Assembly (NCBI GenBank): GCA_023418995.1
Contig: JAEZYP010000047.1
Span: 1-64,000, forward strand
DNA from: Bacillota bacterium
GTDB taxonomy: Bacteria > Bacillota > Clostridia > Oscillospirales > Acutalibacteraceae
Length of the DNA: 64,000 nt
Direction of reading: 5' to 3'
The notes beneath the pieces are model-generated. The model was not told where the DNA came from, did no database searches, and saw only the letters and a program-made list of their open reading frames with translations. Below are positions 43,551 through 52,575 of this stretch, piece by piece (the first letter of the stretch is position 1; every line of letters begins with the position of its first letter). A program made the position numbers and the translations under genes.

Positions 43551-44624
43551 ATGAAAAAAAAGATCGCTGTCATTTTTGGCGGATGTTCCTCAGAGCACGA
43601 GATCTCGCGCTTGTCTGCTACATCTGTGATCAACAATTTACCAAAGGATAAATACGAGGTTGTATGCCTTGGAATTACAAAGGACGGCCGCTGGTATCTG
43701 TTCAACGGCCCCGTGGAGAAAATTGCCAACGGAAGCTGGGAGCGCGACGCGCTGAATCAGCCCGCGTTTATTTCTCCGGACCGGAACGTCGGCGGAATCG
43801 TCGTGGACGGAAAAATCGGTTTTGATATTATTAAAGTGGACTGCGTTTTTCCCGTGCTGCACGGCAGGAACGGAGAAGACGGGACCGTTCAGGGTCTTTT
43901 GCAGCTGTGCGGGCTGCCGTTTGTCGGCTGCCGGACGCTCGCTTCAGCGGTGTGTATGGATAAGGCGGTCACCCACACGCTGCTGACCGCTGCCGGTGTT
44001 CGCCAGGCCAACTACCTTTGGTTCTTCGCAAACCGGTATGATAGAGCAGGCGCGGAAAAAATTAAGGTAAAAATCAACGCAAGGCTTGGTTACCCGGTTT
44101 TTGTGAAGCCCGCCAACGCAGGCTCCTCTGTGGGTGTCAGTAAGGTTTGCAGCGAAGCGGAGCTGGACGCCGCGGTGGAAAGAGCCGCACGCGAGGATGA
44201 TAAAATCGTTGTGGAAGAAGCCATTATCGGTCAGGAGGTTGAGTGTGCCGTGTTGGGCAACGCCGAACCCGAGGCTTCCGTTGTCGGAGAAATCGCCGCT
44301 TCCGCGGAATTCTATGATTACGATGATAAATATAACTCCGGCAAATCGCAGCTTTATATCCCCGCCCATCTGGAAGAGGAGGTCATGGAGGAGATCCGTA
44401 AAACCGCGGCAAGAGCCTACCGCATGCTTGGGTGCACCGGGCTGGCTCGCGTGGATTTCTTCGTACGGAACGGTAGGGAGGTTATCTTGAACGAGCTGAA
44501 CACCATTCCGGGCTTTACCTCCATCAGCATGTATCCGAAGCTTTGGGAAGCCTGCGGCGTTTCCTACAGCGAGCTGCTGGATAAACTGATTACGCTTTCC
44601 TTCGAAATAAAGCCGAAGTACTGA
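43551..44624 (+). CDS. ddl: D-alanine--D-alanine ligase
   Basis: ATP-grasp enzyme of 357 residues making the D-Ala-D-Ala dipeptide for the wall precursor. Motifs: IAVIFGGCSSEHEISRLSA, FPVLHGRNGEDGTVQGLL, PVFVKPANAGSSVGVSKV (ATP loop), and LARVDFFV...VILNELNTIPGFTS (metal-binding Glu/Asn). The ATG at 43551 has GGAGGAGG 6 bases upstream; 12 extra codons upstream lack a site. It is followed 58 bases later by glutamate racemase. Confidence 0.95.
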   Translation: MKKKIAVIFGGCSSEHEISRLSATSVINNLPKDKYEVVCLGITKDGRWYLFNGPVEKIANGSWERDALNQPAFISPDRNVGGIVVDGKIGFDIIKVDCVFPVLHGRNGEDGTVQGLLQLCGLPFVGCRTLASAVCMDKAVTHTLLTAAGVRQANYLWFFANRYDRAGAEKIKVKINARLGYPVFVKPANAGSSVGVSKVCSEAELDAAVERAAREDDKIVVEEAIIGQEVECAVLGNAEPEASVVGEIAASAEFYDYDDKYNSGKSQLYIPAHLEEEVMEEIRKTAARAYRMLGCTGLARVDFFVRNGREVILNELNTIPGFTSISMYPKLWEACGVSYSELLDKLITLSFEIKPKY

Positions 44625-44682
44625 CTTTATTGATATGCGGATCAGGATGCTGTAAAACAACACTTTGGAGAGATGCAACAGA

Positions 44683-45495
44683 ATGGATAACAGACCAATC
44701 GGCGTATTTGACTCCGGCCTGGGCGGCCTGACCGCCGTAAAAGAGCTGATCAATATTATGCCCCATGAAAATATCGTTTATTTCGGAGATACGGGGCGTG
44801 TTCCCTACGGTTCCCGGAGCCGCGATACCATTACCAGATACGCGCGGCAGGACGTCGCGTTTTTAAAATCCAAGGATGTGAAAATGATCGTAATCGCCTG
44901 CGGAACCGTAAGCTCGGTGGCAGGCAATATCGGGGAGCACATCGGCATTCCCTACACCGGCGTACTGGGGCCAACCGTCGCGGCGGCGGTCAGAGCTACC
45001 GAGAACAAACGAATTGGCGTTATCGGCACCACCGCAACCATTCGAAGCGGCTCCTACCGGCGCGAAATTGCCGCAGCCGACCCCGAGATCACGGTGTTCG
45101 AGCAGGATTGTCCTCTATTTGTTCCGCTGGTGGAAAACGGCTTTATCGCCGACAATGAAGAGGTGACCCGTCTTGTGGCGGAGCGCTATTTGGCTTCGAT
45201 GCGTGGCGAGGGAATCGACACCCTGATTCTCGGCTGTACGCATTACCCGATTATCCAGCGAATCATCTCTGCTGTGATCGGGCCCGGCGTTACGCTGATT
45301 GACAGCGGGCGGGAAACCGCCCTTTACTGCGCCGGTCTTTTGAAGGAAAAGGAACTGGTCAACAGCCGTACGGATGACGGGGACTGCTCGTTCTTTGTCA
45401 GTGACCAGACCGAGGGCTTTTCGCAGATTGCAGAAATTTTTCTCGGGCGCGACGTAAAAAGCGACGTGAGCCACGTGGATATAAATCAATACTGA
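44683..45495 (+). CDS. murI: glutamate racemase
   Basis: Cofactor-independent racemase of 270 residues supplying D-glutamate for peptidoglycan. GVFDSGLGGLTAVKEL holds the conserved Asp-Ser, the second catalytic Cys is in LILGCTHYPIIQ, and YFGDTGRVPYG is canonical. Oddly, the first catalytic Cys lies in IVIACGTVSSVA, where most family members have ACNTAS, so Asn is replaced by Gly. The ATG at 44683 matches the family start; a TTG 18 bases earlier is inside the SD region. Confidence 0.92.
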   Translation: MDNRPIGVFDSGLGGLTAVKELINIMPHENIVYFGDTGRVPYGSRSRDTITRYARQDVAFLKSKDVKMIVIACGTVSSVAGNIGEHIGIPYTGVLGPTVAAAVRATENKRIGVIGTTATIRSGSYRREIAAADPEITVFEQDCPLFVPLVENGFIADNEEVTRLVAERYLASMRGEGIDTLILGCTHYPIIQRIISAVIGPGVTLIDSGRETALYCAGLLKEKELVNSRTDDGDCSFFVSDQTEGFSQIAEIFLGRDVKSDVSHVDINQY

Positions 45496-45522
45496 GCATT
45501 GATTGGATAAGGAGCAAAGTAA

Positions 45523-45987
45523 ATGCAGGAAAATTACCTGATTTCAATAAAAGGGCGACAGCAGGTCGATGATGAAACCGGCGAAGTGGAGCTGACCACC
45601 CTTGGTTCCTATGTCAAAAAAGGGAACAGCCGGTACATTGTTTACAAGGAATACGACTCGGAAAACTACAACGCACCGAAAACCTCGGTCTTAAAGGTCG
45701 ACGGCAGCTCCAAGGTCACTTTAATGCGCGGCGGGGCTTCCAGCACGCGATTGATTCTGGAAAGCGGAAAGCGCCACCTCTGCTCCTATGATACCGGCTA
45801 CGGGCACATGATGATCGGCGTTTTTACCAGCAAGGTAAAATCCGAGCTTGATGATCTGGGCGGAAAGCTGGAGGTTAACTACACCTTGGATATCAACTCC
45901 AATTTATCGAGCCTGAACGAGATACACATTACCGTCAAGGAGGCAAACAACAAAGATGTCAAAATTAGTGTTTCAAGCAACCAGTGA
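45523..45987 (+). CDS. DUF1934 family protein (YwiB-like)
   Basis: Beta-barrel protein of 154 residues. MQENYLISIKGRQQVDDETG and the GDIELTT-like first strands, then YDTGYGHMMIGVFTSKV and YTLDINSNLSSLNEIHITVKE, match the DUF1934 calycin-like family. Its role is unknown, but it lies upstream of argS in many Firmicutes, as here (32-base overlap). GGAG is 8 bases before ATG. Confidence 0.88.
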   Translation: MQENYLISIKGRQQVDDETGEVELTTLGSYVKKGNSRYIVYKEYDSENYNAPKTSVLKVDGSSKVTLMRGGASSTRLILESGKRHLCSYDTGYGHMMIGVFTSKVKSELDDLGGKLEVNYTLDINSNLSSLNEIHITVKEANNKDVKISVSSNQ

Positions 45988-47650
45988 ATTAAAAAACGTA
46001 ATCGGCGACGCTTTCCGTCTTGCAATCGAGCAGGGGGAGCTGCCCGAAGCGGAGATCCCCGAATTTTCCATCGAGATTCCGGGCGATCGCTCCCACGGTG
46101 ACTGGGCCACGAACGCAGCGATGGTTTCGGCCAAAGCGTTTCGGCAGGCTCCCCGCAAAATCGCGCAGGTGCTCACCGACCGGCTCAACTTGAAAGGAAC
46201 TCTTTTTGACCGCTTTGAAATCGCCGGACCCGGTTTTATTAACTTCTTTCTCAATGAAAGGTTCTACACCGCGGTTTTAAAAGACATTCTAAAAAGCGGC
46301 GCGCAGTACGGCCGCAGTGATTACGGAAAAAAGAAGAAAATTATGGTGGAATTTGTTTCAGCAAACCCCACCGGACCGATGCACATGGGCAACGCGCGCG
46401 GCGGAGCGCTGGGCGACTGCCTGGCTTCCGTACTTGACGCCGCAGGATACGACGTTTGGCGGGAGTTTTACGTAAACGACGCGGGCAACCAGATTGAGAA
46501 GTTCGGCTGCTCGCTGGAAGCACGCTATCTGCAAATTTTTAAGGGCGAGGACGCGGTGGAATTCCCGGAGGACGGCTACCACGGAGATGATATCAGGCAA
46601 AGGGCCGTCGAGTTTGCAGAGCGAAACGGTGACAGCTATGTCACCGCGGAATCCGCCATCCTTCAGAAGGCTATGGTCGGTTTTGCTCTTCCGAAAAATA
46701 TTGAAAAAATGAAAAATGATCTGAAAAAATATCGGATCGAATATGACCAGTGGTTTCTGGAGAGTCTTCTTCATAACGACGGGGAGCTGGAAGAAACCGT
46801 TCAGATACTGAAGGATAAAGGCCTTACCTATGAGAAGGACGGAGCCTTATGGTACAAGGCAACCGAATTTGGTGCAGAAAAGGATGAGGTTTTGGTTCGC
46901 CAGAATGGCAACCCGACCTACTTTACCGCTGATATCGCTTATCACCGCAACAAATTTGAAAAGCGCGGCTTTGACCGCTGCATTGACGTGTGGGGTGCGG
47001 ACCACCACGGGCACGTAGCCAGAATGAAGGGCGCGATGAATGCCGTCGGACTGGATGGCGATAAATTAGACGTCGTATTGATTCAACTGGTTCGCCTCGT
47101 TAAAGCCGGTGAAGTTGTACGCATGAGCAAACGTACCGGCAAGGCAATCCAGCTTGCCGACCTGCTGGATGACGTTCCGGTGGATGCGGCAAGATTCTAT
47201 TTTAATATGCGCGAGGCCAACTCCCAGATGGATTTTGACCTGGATCTGGCAGTTCAGCAGGATTCTCAGAATCCCGTCTATTACGTACAGTACGCAAGAG
47301 CAAGAATTTGCAGTATTTTTAAAACACTCGAAGCAGACGGCATCAAGCTGCGCGAATGCACGGATGAAGAGCTCGCCCTTTTAACCGCGCCGGAAGAAAT
47401 TGAGCTGATCCGCCATCTTTCCGCCTTTACCGGCGAAATTATCGCTTCTGCGCAGGACTACGACCCGGCGAGAATCACCCGTTACGTGATTACTCTTGCG
47501 ACGCTGTTCCACAAATTCTATAACGCATGCCGCGTAAAGGGTGAAACGGAAGCTTTGGCAGCTGCCAGGCTCAACCTGTGCTCAGCGGTATCCACGGTCA
47601 TCTGCAACGTACTTTCCATGTTCAATATCTCAGCACCGGAGAGTATGTAA
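45956..47650 (+). CDS. argS: arginyl-tRNA synthetase
   Basis: Class I synthetase of 564 residues. An N-terminal additional domain precedes the HIGH-like motif, here HMGN in NPTGPMHMGNARGGALGD. The KMSKS-like motif is degenerate as usual in ArgRS (VVRMSKRTGKAI). The helical anticodon-binding domain follows (from about residue 440). The ATG lies inside the end of the DUF1934 gene, with AGGAGG about 12 bases upstream, so the genes are coupled. Confidence 0.96.
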   Translation: MSKLVFQATSELKNVIGDAFRLAIEQGELPEAEIPEFSIEIPGDRSHGDWATNAAMVSAKAFRQAPRKIAQVLTDRLNLKGTLFDRFEIAGPGFINFFLNERFYTAVLKDILKSGAQYGRSDYGKKKKIMVEFVSANPTGPMHMGNARGGALGDCLASVLDAAGYDVWREFYVNDAGNQIEKFGCSLEARYLQIFKGEDAVEFPEDGYHGDDIRQRAVEFAERNGDSYVTAESAILQKAMVGFALPKNIEKMKNDLKKYRIEYDQWFLESLLHNDGELEETVQILKDKGLTYEKDGALWYKATEFGAEKDEVLVRQNGNPTYFTADIAYHRNKFEKRGFDRCIDVWGADHHGHVARMKGAMNAVGLDGDKLDVVLIQLVRLVKAGEVVRMSKRTGKAIQLADLLDDVPVDAARFYFNMREANSQMDFDLDLAVQQDSQNPVYYVQYARARICSIFKTLEADGIKLRECTDEELALLTAPEEIELIRHLSAFTGEIIASAQDYDPARITRYVITLATLFHKFYNACRVKGETEALAAARLNLCSAVSTVICNVLSMFNISAPESM

Positions 47651-47701
47651 AATAATACCGATTCCGATACATGAAAATGTGATAGGAGCAATGAAACACA
47701 A

Positions 47702-48928
47702 ATGAGCTTTCCTTTTCAACTGCCCCTGCTGCTGGACGGCGCGACGGCCACCAATCTGAGCGATTCCGGTATGCCGAGCGGCGTTTGCATGGAAAAATGG
47801 ATTTTGGAGCATCCCGAACCGCTGCTAAAGCTGCAACGTGAATTTATAGAAGCCGGTTCGCAGGCGGTTTACGCGCCCACCTTCGGGGCAAACCGCGCCT
47901 GCTTAAGCCAATACGGTCTGGAGAATGAGGTTACCGAGCTAAACCGCAGGCTTGTCGCGCTCTCACAAAGCATCGCGAAGCCAGCCGGCGTTCTGGTCGG
48001 CGGCGACCTCTGCCCTACCGGACTACTTGTTCCTCCGTTCGGAAAAGCGGATTTCGACGATATCTACGATATTTACCGGGAGCAGATTCGTGCACTGGAC
48101 GACGCCGGCGTCGATTTTCTGGTCATAGAAACGCAGACCTCCCTCGCCGATATGCGCGCGGCGGTTCTGGCGGCCAGAACAACAAATCTTCCGGTTTTCG
48201 TCACAATGACCACTGATGAAAGCGGTCACACGCTTACCGGCGGCTCTTTGCTGCCTGCCCTTATTACCTTACAGGCAATGGGCGTAGACGCAATTGGTCT
48301 GAACTGCTCCTTTGGCCCACAGTCAATGCCGGAATGGATTGAAGCCATTGCACCGCATTCCGCGGTGCCGATTATCGTAAAACCGAACGCAGGCATACCA
48401 AGAAAGAATGCCCCGAAAAACGGGTATCTCTCCCCCACAGAATTCGCGGAAGAAATGCGCTCCCTGCTGCGGGCAGGGGCGAGAATTGCCGGTGGCTGCT
48501 GCGGTGCGACGCCGGAGCATATCAAAGCGCTTTCGCAGGTAATGAAGGACTTTCCATTTACTCCAACAGCCGCGGAGCCGGACTGCGACGCGGCGGCGAT
48601 CGAGCGGGAGGCCTTCTTTCTCGGCGACGACATCGTATTCAGCGAACCCATTGCCTGCACCAGCGGGCTTGGCGATGATTTAATCGATCTCGACGACGAA
48701 CGGGTCAATGCGGCGCTGGTCGATATCAGCAGTGTGGATGACGTAATGCTTCTCTGCGAAAGCAGCTCGATGACCCGTCTGCCTATCGCGGTACACTGCG
48801 ACAACCTCACCGTGCTGGACGCCGCCCTGCGGTATTTCCAGGGCAGGCTGATTATCGATTCCGACTGCCTGATCGAAAAGGAACTGATTGAGCCACTCGC
48901 GGCGAAATACGGGGCGATTATTTATTAA
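47702..48928 (+). CDS. homocysteine S-methyltransferase family protein
   Basis: Protein of 408 residues. The first ~290 form the zinc-dependent methyltransferase barrel: LLLDGATATNLSDSG, YAPTFGANRACL, IGLNCSFGPQSM (zinc Cys) and GARIAGGCCGATPEHI (zinc Cys pair). The last ~110 residues (from about DIVFSEPIACTSG) are not part of that barrel and match no domain I know. The methyl donor could be a methylated amine, S-methylmethionine, or a corrinoid protein; it is not full-length MetH. Confidence 0.85.
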   Translation: MSFPFQLPLLLDGATATNLSDSGMPSGVCMEKWILEHPEPLLKLQREFIEAGSQAVYAPTFGANRACLSQYGLENEVTELNRRLVALSQSIAKPAGVLVGGDLCPTGLLVPPFGKADFDDIYDIYREQIRALDDAGVDFLVIETQTSLADMRAAVLAARTTNLPVFVTMTTDESGHTLTGGSLLPALITLQAMGVDAIGLNCSFGPQSMPEWIEAIAPHSAVPIIVKPNAGIPRKNAPKNGYLSPTEFAEEMRSLLRAGARIAGGCCGATPEHIKALSQVMKDFPFTPTAAEPDCDAAAIEREAFFLGDDIVFSEPIACTSGLGDDLIDLDDERVNAALVDISSVDDVMLLCESSSMTRLPIAVHCDNLTVLDAALRYFQGRLIIDSDCLIEKELIEPLAAKYGAIIY

Positions 48929-49000
48929 TACAGCCACCCGACAGTCAAACGGGGACGCTTCTCGGTTGAGAAACGCCCCCGCTTTTATCTACACAAAAGA

Positions 49001-49492
49001 TCAGGCCTGCATGGATTTTACTACTTCGCCCGCAAGCTTCTGAATCCGGTCTTCCAAAATTTTAGGCGGCTCCTTGTTCTGCCCGGCGGTCATTTTGGTC
49101 ACCATCTTCGCGATCAGCTTATCCATACCGCGCAGGCGGCTGATATCCATCTCACCGCCGAAGCATTCGTAACCGAGCGAACCGGTAAGCAGTTCTTTTG
49201 GGAAATTTGCCTCAAAATACTGCGATTTGCTTCCAATTGAACTGCAGCAGATGAAATAAGCGGCTTTTTTTGTTTTTAGAACGCCCGCATTTTGTTCCAA
49301 AAACAGTTTCGCCTTTTTCTGTAGCTGCCCCGCCCGAATGGAGCCTCCAACCACAATAACATCATAGTTACTAATGTCAGGCGTCTCCACGTTCAGGTCC
49401 GCCAGAACAGCGCCCGGCAGCCTTTGCCCGAGCAGTTTGGCACATTTTTCCGTCGTTCCGGATTTACCTGCGTAAGCGATTAAAATTTTCAT
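49001..49492 (-). CDS. flavodoxin family protein
   Basis: Protein of 163 residues with the FMN phosphate loop YAGKSGTTEKCAK at the N-terminus and VIVVGGSIRAGQLQ at the second flavin contact. It resembles protoporphyrinogen-oxidase-like/HemG-type flavodoxins (FGGEMDISRL near the end), though the assignment beyond flavodoxin fold is uncertain. Third gene of a minus-strand trio with DUF1653 and the ArsC-like protein. Confidence 0.85.
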   Translation of the reverse strand: MKILIAYAGKSGTTEKCAKLLGQRLPGAVLADLNVETPDISNYDVIVVGGSIRAGQLQKKAKLFLEQNAGVLKTKKAAYFICCSSIGSKSQYFEANFPKELLTGSLGYECFGGEMDISRLRGMDKLIAKMVTKMTAGQNKEPPKILEDRIQKLAGEVVKSMQA

Positions 49493-49514
49493 CGTGCTCC
49501 TCCTATTTCGTATC

Positions 49515-49850
49515 TTATTCCCATGTCTTCCATATTTCGGGCTGGTAACCTACGGTTGCCTGCTTCCCGTTGCGCACAACCGGCGTTTGAAAAAGCTTGG
49601 GGTTTTCGAGCAGCTTCGCTTCCCTGTCGCTTTCATAGGCCAGATATTTCAAAAGCGCGGCGTCCGGCGATTTTTCGTCGATTAACGCTTCCAAGCCGCC
49701 GACCGCCGCCTTGACGGAACTGAATTCGCCCTTGCTCATCCCGTATTTGCTCACGTCGATCATCTGATATTTGATTTTGCGTTCCTTGAAATAGCGCTCC
49801 GCTTTTTTGGTATCGAAGCACTTTGCCTTGCCGAAAATTTGAATATTCAT
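49515..49850 (-). CDS. ArsC/Spx-family protein
   Basis: Thioredoxin-fold protein of 111 residues: MNIQIFGKAKCFDTKKAERYF shows Cys at the redox position, but the Spx-type CxxC is not present (CFDT). The later LFQTPVVRNGKQATVGY is the conserved cis-Pro and Arg loop. Family members are arsenate reductase-like or Spx-like regulators; this one is called only at family level. ATG 49850 has GGAGAG about 5 bases upstream and begins 1 base before the end of the preceding gene. Confidence 0.85.
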   Translation of the reverse strand: MNIQIFGKAKCFDTKKAERYFKERKIKYQMIDVSKYGMSKGEFSSVKAAVGGLEALIDEKSPDAALLKYLAYESDREAKLLENPKLFQTPVVRNGKQATVGYQPEIWKTWE

Positions 49851-49851
49851 G

Positions 49852-50067
49852 TTACTCTCCAATATAAGTAAATCTTTGATAGGTTTTGCCGTCGCGCTCT
49901 ACGATTTCGCTCCACATGGAAGCCGGGCGCACCCAGATTCCGCGCTCCCCGTAAAGGGCCTGATAAACCACCATCGCCTCCAGCGTTTCGGAATGCTTTG
50001 CCAGATACAGCACCCGGTATTCATTTCCTTTAAAATGGCGGTAACGCCCTACTTTAATTTCTTCCAT
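49852..50067 (-). CDS. DUF1653 family protein
   Basis: Protein of 71 residues: GRYRHFKGNEYRVLYLAKHSET, then VVYQALYGERGIWVRPASMW and FTYIGE, the whole DUF1653 pattern (OB-like small domain). The frame is open 24 codons further upstream, but ATG 50067 has GGAGG 6 bases before it and gives the normal length. Function unknown. Confidence 0.85.
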   Translation of the reverse strand: MEEIKVGRYRHFKGNEYRVLYLAKHSETLEAMVVYQALYGERGIWVRPASMWSEIVERDGKTYQRFTYIGE

Positions 50068-50211
50068 ATTATCCTCCCTAATTGACATTGCTGTTATGAT
50101 TATATCACAACTCAGTCTTACACAGCTATTTAAATTCACCGTATATTTATTTTATCATCTATTGTAAGGCACTAAAAACAAGGATATAGTAACGAAAAAT
50201 GGAGGACTTAT

Positions 50212-50574
50212 ATGAAATCTACATTTTTGCACACTAATTTTAACGTGTTTAATCTTGAAAAGAGCATCGCTTTTTACCAGCAGGCCTTGGGGCTGAAGGA
50301 AATCAAAAGAATTAGCCCGGAAGACGGTTCTTTTCTCATTGCTTTTCTGGGTGACGACAGCAGCGAAGCCCTATTGGAGCTGACCTGGCTCCGAGACCGC
50401 AAGGAGCCGTACAACCTGGGCGACAACGAAATTCATGTGGCGTTCCGCGTAGGGGACCGGCAGAAAGCCTATGAGCTTCACAAACAGATGGGCTGTATCT
50501 GCTACGAAAATCACGAGATGGACCTGTATTTCATTAGTGATCCGGACGGCTACTGGATTGAAATTTTATATTAA
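50212..50574 (+). CDS. VOC family protein (glyoxalase I-like)
   Basis: Protein of 120 residues with two beta-alpha-beta-beta-beta repeats: LHTNFNVFNLEKSIAFYQQALG (metal His), ALLELTWLRD (Glu), NEIHVAFRVGDR (His) and WIEILY (Glu). These are the four metal positions of lactoylglutathione lyase, so the metal site is complete. Detoxification of methylglyoxal is likely but not proved. GGAGG lies 7 bases before the ATG. Confidence 0.88.
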   Translation: MKSTFLHTNFNVFNLEKSIAFYQQALGLKEIKRISPEDGSFLIAFLGDDSSEALLELTWLRDRKEPYNLGDNEIHVAFRVGDRQKAYELHKQMGCICYENHEMDLYFISDPDGYWIEILY

Positions 50575-50695
50575 TTCTTTCGGAAAATTTGAATAATTAA
50601 ATATAGAATGTTGCATATTTCGCATACATTGTAATTAGCGCGGCCCTATTTTGCAAGAGGAACGTCCTTGAGCTTCATTATTTTGCCCGTTGCGG

Positions 50696-50724
50696 TTGAC
50701 ATTTAAAACCACATTATATATACT
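50696..50724 (+). promoter_or_regulatory. promoter of the oligopeptide ABC operon
   Basis: TTGACA at 50696-50701, a 17-base spacer, TATACT at 50719-50724. Leader length is about 115 bases. Confidence 0.8.
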
Positions 50725-50743
50725 TAATAATAAATTAAAGCAA

Positions 50744-50781
50744 GGGCGCTGCAAAATGAAAAATTGGAGCGCCCGATTTTC
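50744..50781 (+). other. leader hairpin (possible attenuator)
   Basis: GGGCGCT pairs with AGCGCCC over a 17-base loop and is followed by GATTTTCATTT. As a terminator it is imperfect, so it may be an attenuator or a stabilising hairpin of the binding-protein mRNA. Confidence 0.45.
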
Positions 50782-50845
50782 ATTTATGCACCTGAATTAA
50801 GAAGAGATTACTTGAAAATGATATGCTATATCTGGAGGGGAAACA

Positions 50846-52492
50846 ATGAAAAGAAGGATTTCAGCAATTCTGTCAATTGTACTGACGCTAACCATTGTAA
50901 TGACGGCCTGCGGAAACGCAGGCCCTGGCTCTGCTTCATCCGCAGCGACAAACACAAACAAACCCGCGTCAACCGACAAGTACTTAAACATATCGGTTGG
51001 TGAAGGCGAAAATCCGACGACATTTGATGTTCAGAAAACCACCGAATACTATGCAGTTCCGCTGAATATTTTTGACCGGCTGGTCGAATGCCAGCTGGAT
51101 GGAAAAGAAACAAAAATCGTCCCCGGTCTGGCAAAGACCTGGGATATTTCGAAGGACGGTCTGGTATACACCTTTCACCTAAACAAGGACGTAAAGTTCA
51201 GTAACGGCGAAGAATTCAAGGCCGACGACGTTGTATTTACCGTTAACCGCATGATGAACCCCGCCACAAAGGCAGATAACACAGACGTATTCAGCATGAT
51301 CAAGGGCGCGCAGGATTTTTATGACGGCAAAGCGAAGACGGTGGAGGGCATAAAAGCCATCGACAATTACACGGTGCAGATTACACTGGAAAAGGCATTT
51401 GCACCGTTCCTCGCGAACTTAGCGGTTCCGGGCGCTTCCATTTACAACCGCAAGGCCACCGAAGCCGCCGGAGACAAATTCGGCATCGACCCTGCTTCTA
51501 CCGTGGGCACCGGTCCGTTCATTACAAAAACATGGAAGCTGAACAGCGAAATCATCATGGAAAAAAATCCAAACTATTTCAAGGGGGCACCGAAGCTCGA
51601 GGGTGTTCGCTTCAAGATTGTCACCGACCCAAACACCGCAAAGATGATGTTCGAAAACGGCGAGCTTGACGTTTTCGACGCGGTCGACAACGCGCAGTCG
51701 CAGATTCCCTATTTCAAGCAGAGTGAAAAGTGGAAGAATAATATTGTCAGCGGCCCGAAAGCCGGTATTTTTTACTACGCGTTTAACGAGTCTGTGAAGC
51801 CGCTGGATAACCCGAAGGTACGCAAAGCCCTTCAGATGGCGATTGATCGCAAGAGCATTGTGGAGCAGCTGTATTACGGCGAGGGCGTAGTCGCAAACAC
51901 CATTGTCCCAACCGGCATTTTAGGCTACAACAAGGACGCACAGGAAATCAAGTACGATGTGAACGCCGCAAAGCAGCTTCTGGCGGACGCGGGATATCCA
52001 AACGGATTTGATCTTGAAATCTTTCAGTCAAATTCCAGTACTGATTCCCTGCAGTGCAATCAGGTGGTTCAATCCATGCTCGGTCAGATCGGCGTCAAGG
52101 TAAAGATTACCCAGTTGGACGACGCAACCTATCTTGCAAAGCGCAAGGATGGCGGTCTCACCATGTATCGCGGCGAATGGTCGGCAGACTACAACGATCC
52201 GGATAACTTCCTTTACACGTTCTTCTCCGCGAAGAACGCGAAGGTACGTTCCACCAACTACAACAACAAGCAGGTAATGGATGACCTGGAAAAAGCGAGA
52301 GTCATGGTTGATCAGGAGGAACGCATAAAGCTCTACCACAGCTGCGAGCAGACCATCCTGCAAAATGACGCCATGTTCCTTCCATTGTTCCAGCAAAACC
52401 ATATCTTTATTGTCAGCGACCGGGTAAAGGACTTCCGTGTCTCCTGGAACGGCTGGTCCAGTATGTCCTATTACGGAGTCAGCTTAGGATAA
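50846..52492 (+). CDS. oligopeptide/nickel-type substrate-binding lipoprotein
   Basis: SBP_bac_5 family protein of 548 residues. The signal peptide ends in MTACG, a lipobox with Cys near residue 22. The characteristic motifs GLAKTWDISKDGLVYTFHL and GTGPFITKTWK, and ending near SSMSYYGVSLG, match DppA/OppA-type proteins. It captures peptides (or nickel-chelates) for the two permeases and two ATPases downstream. GGAGG lies about 7 bases before ATG. Confidence 0.93.
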   Translation: MKRRISAILSIVLTLTIVMTACGNAGPGSASSAATNTNKPASTDKYLNISVGEGENPTTFDVQKTTEYYAVPLNIFDRLVECQLDGKETKIVPGLAKTWDISKDGLVYTFHLNKDVKFSNGEEFKADDVVFTVNRMMNPATKADNTDVFSMIKGAQDFYDGKAKTVEGIKAIDNYTVQITLEKAFAPFLANLAVPGASIYNRKATEAAGDKFGIDPASTVGTGPFITKTWKLNSEIIMEKNPNYFKGAPKLEGVRFKIVTDPNTAKMMFENGELDVFDAVDNAQSQIPYFKQSEKWKNNIVSGPKAGIFYYAFNESVKPLDNPKVRKALQMAIDRKSIVEQLYYGEGVVANTIVPTGILGYNKDAQEIKYDVNAAKQLLADAGYPNGFDLEIFQSNSSTDSLQCNQVVQSMLGQIGVKVKITQLDDATYLAKRKDGGLTMYRGEWSADYNDPDNFLYTFFSAKNAKVRSTNYNNKQVMDDLEKARVMVDQEERIKLYHSCEQTILQNDAMFLPLFQQNHIFIVSDRVKDFRVSWNGWSSMSYYGVSLG

Positions 52493-52514
52493 AATCAGAA
52501 TTTACAATCGTAAG

Positions 52515-52556
52515 TGGACTAACAGAAACCGTCCGGCGGCGGTTTTCGTTAGTCCA
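52515..52556 (+). other. intergenic hairpin between binding protein and permease
   Basis: TGGACTAAC pairs with GTTAGTCCA; inside it GAAACCG pairs with CGGTTTTC. There is no long T-run, only TTCTTAGG. Such hairpins often protect the upstream SBP mRNA or reduce read-through so that the binding protein is made in excess. Confidence 0.6.
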
Positions 52557-52575
52557 TTCTTAGGAGGAGGAACTT

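Larger units (their letters stand above)
50575..50845. other. promoter and leader region of the peptide-transport operon
   Basis: No gene in this 271-bp gap. It holds a strong promoter (50696-50724) and a hairpin (50744-50774) in the leader. Confidence 0.6.
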
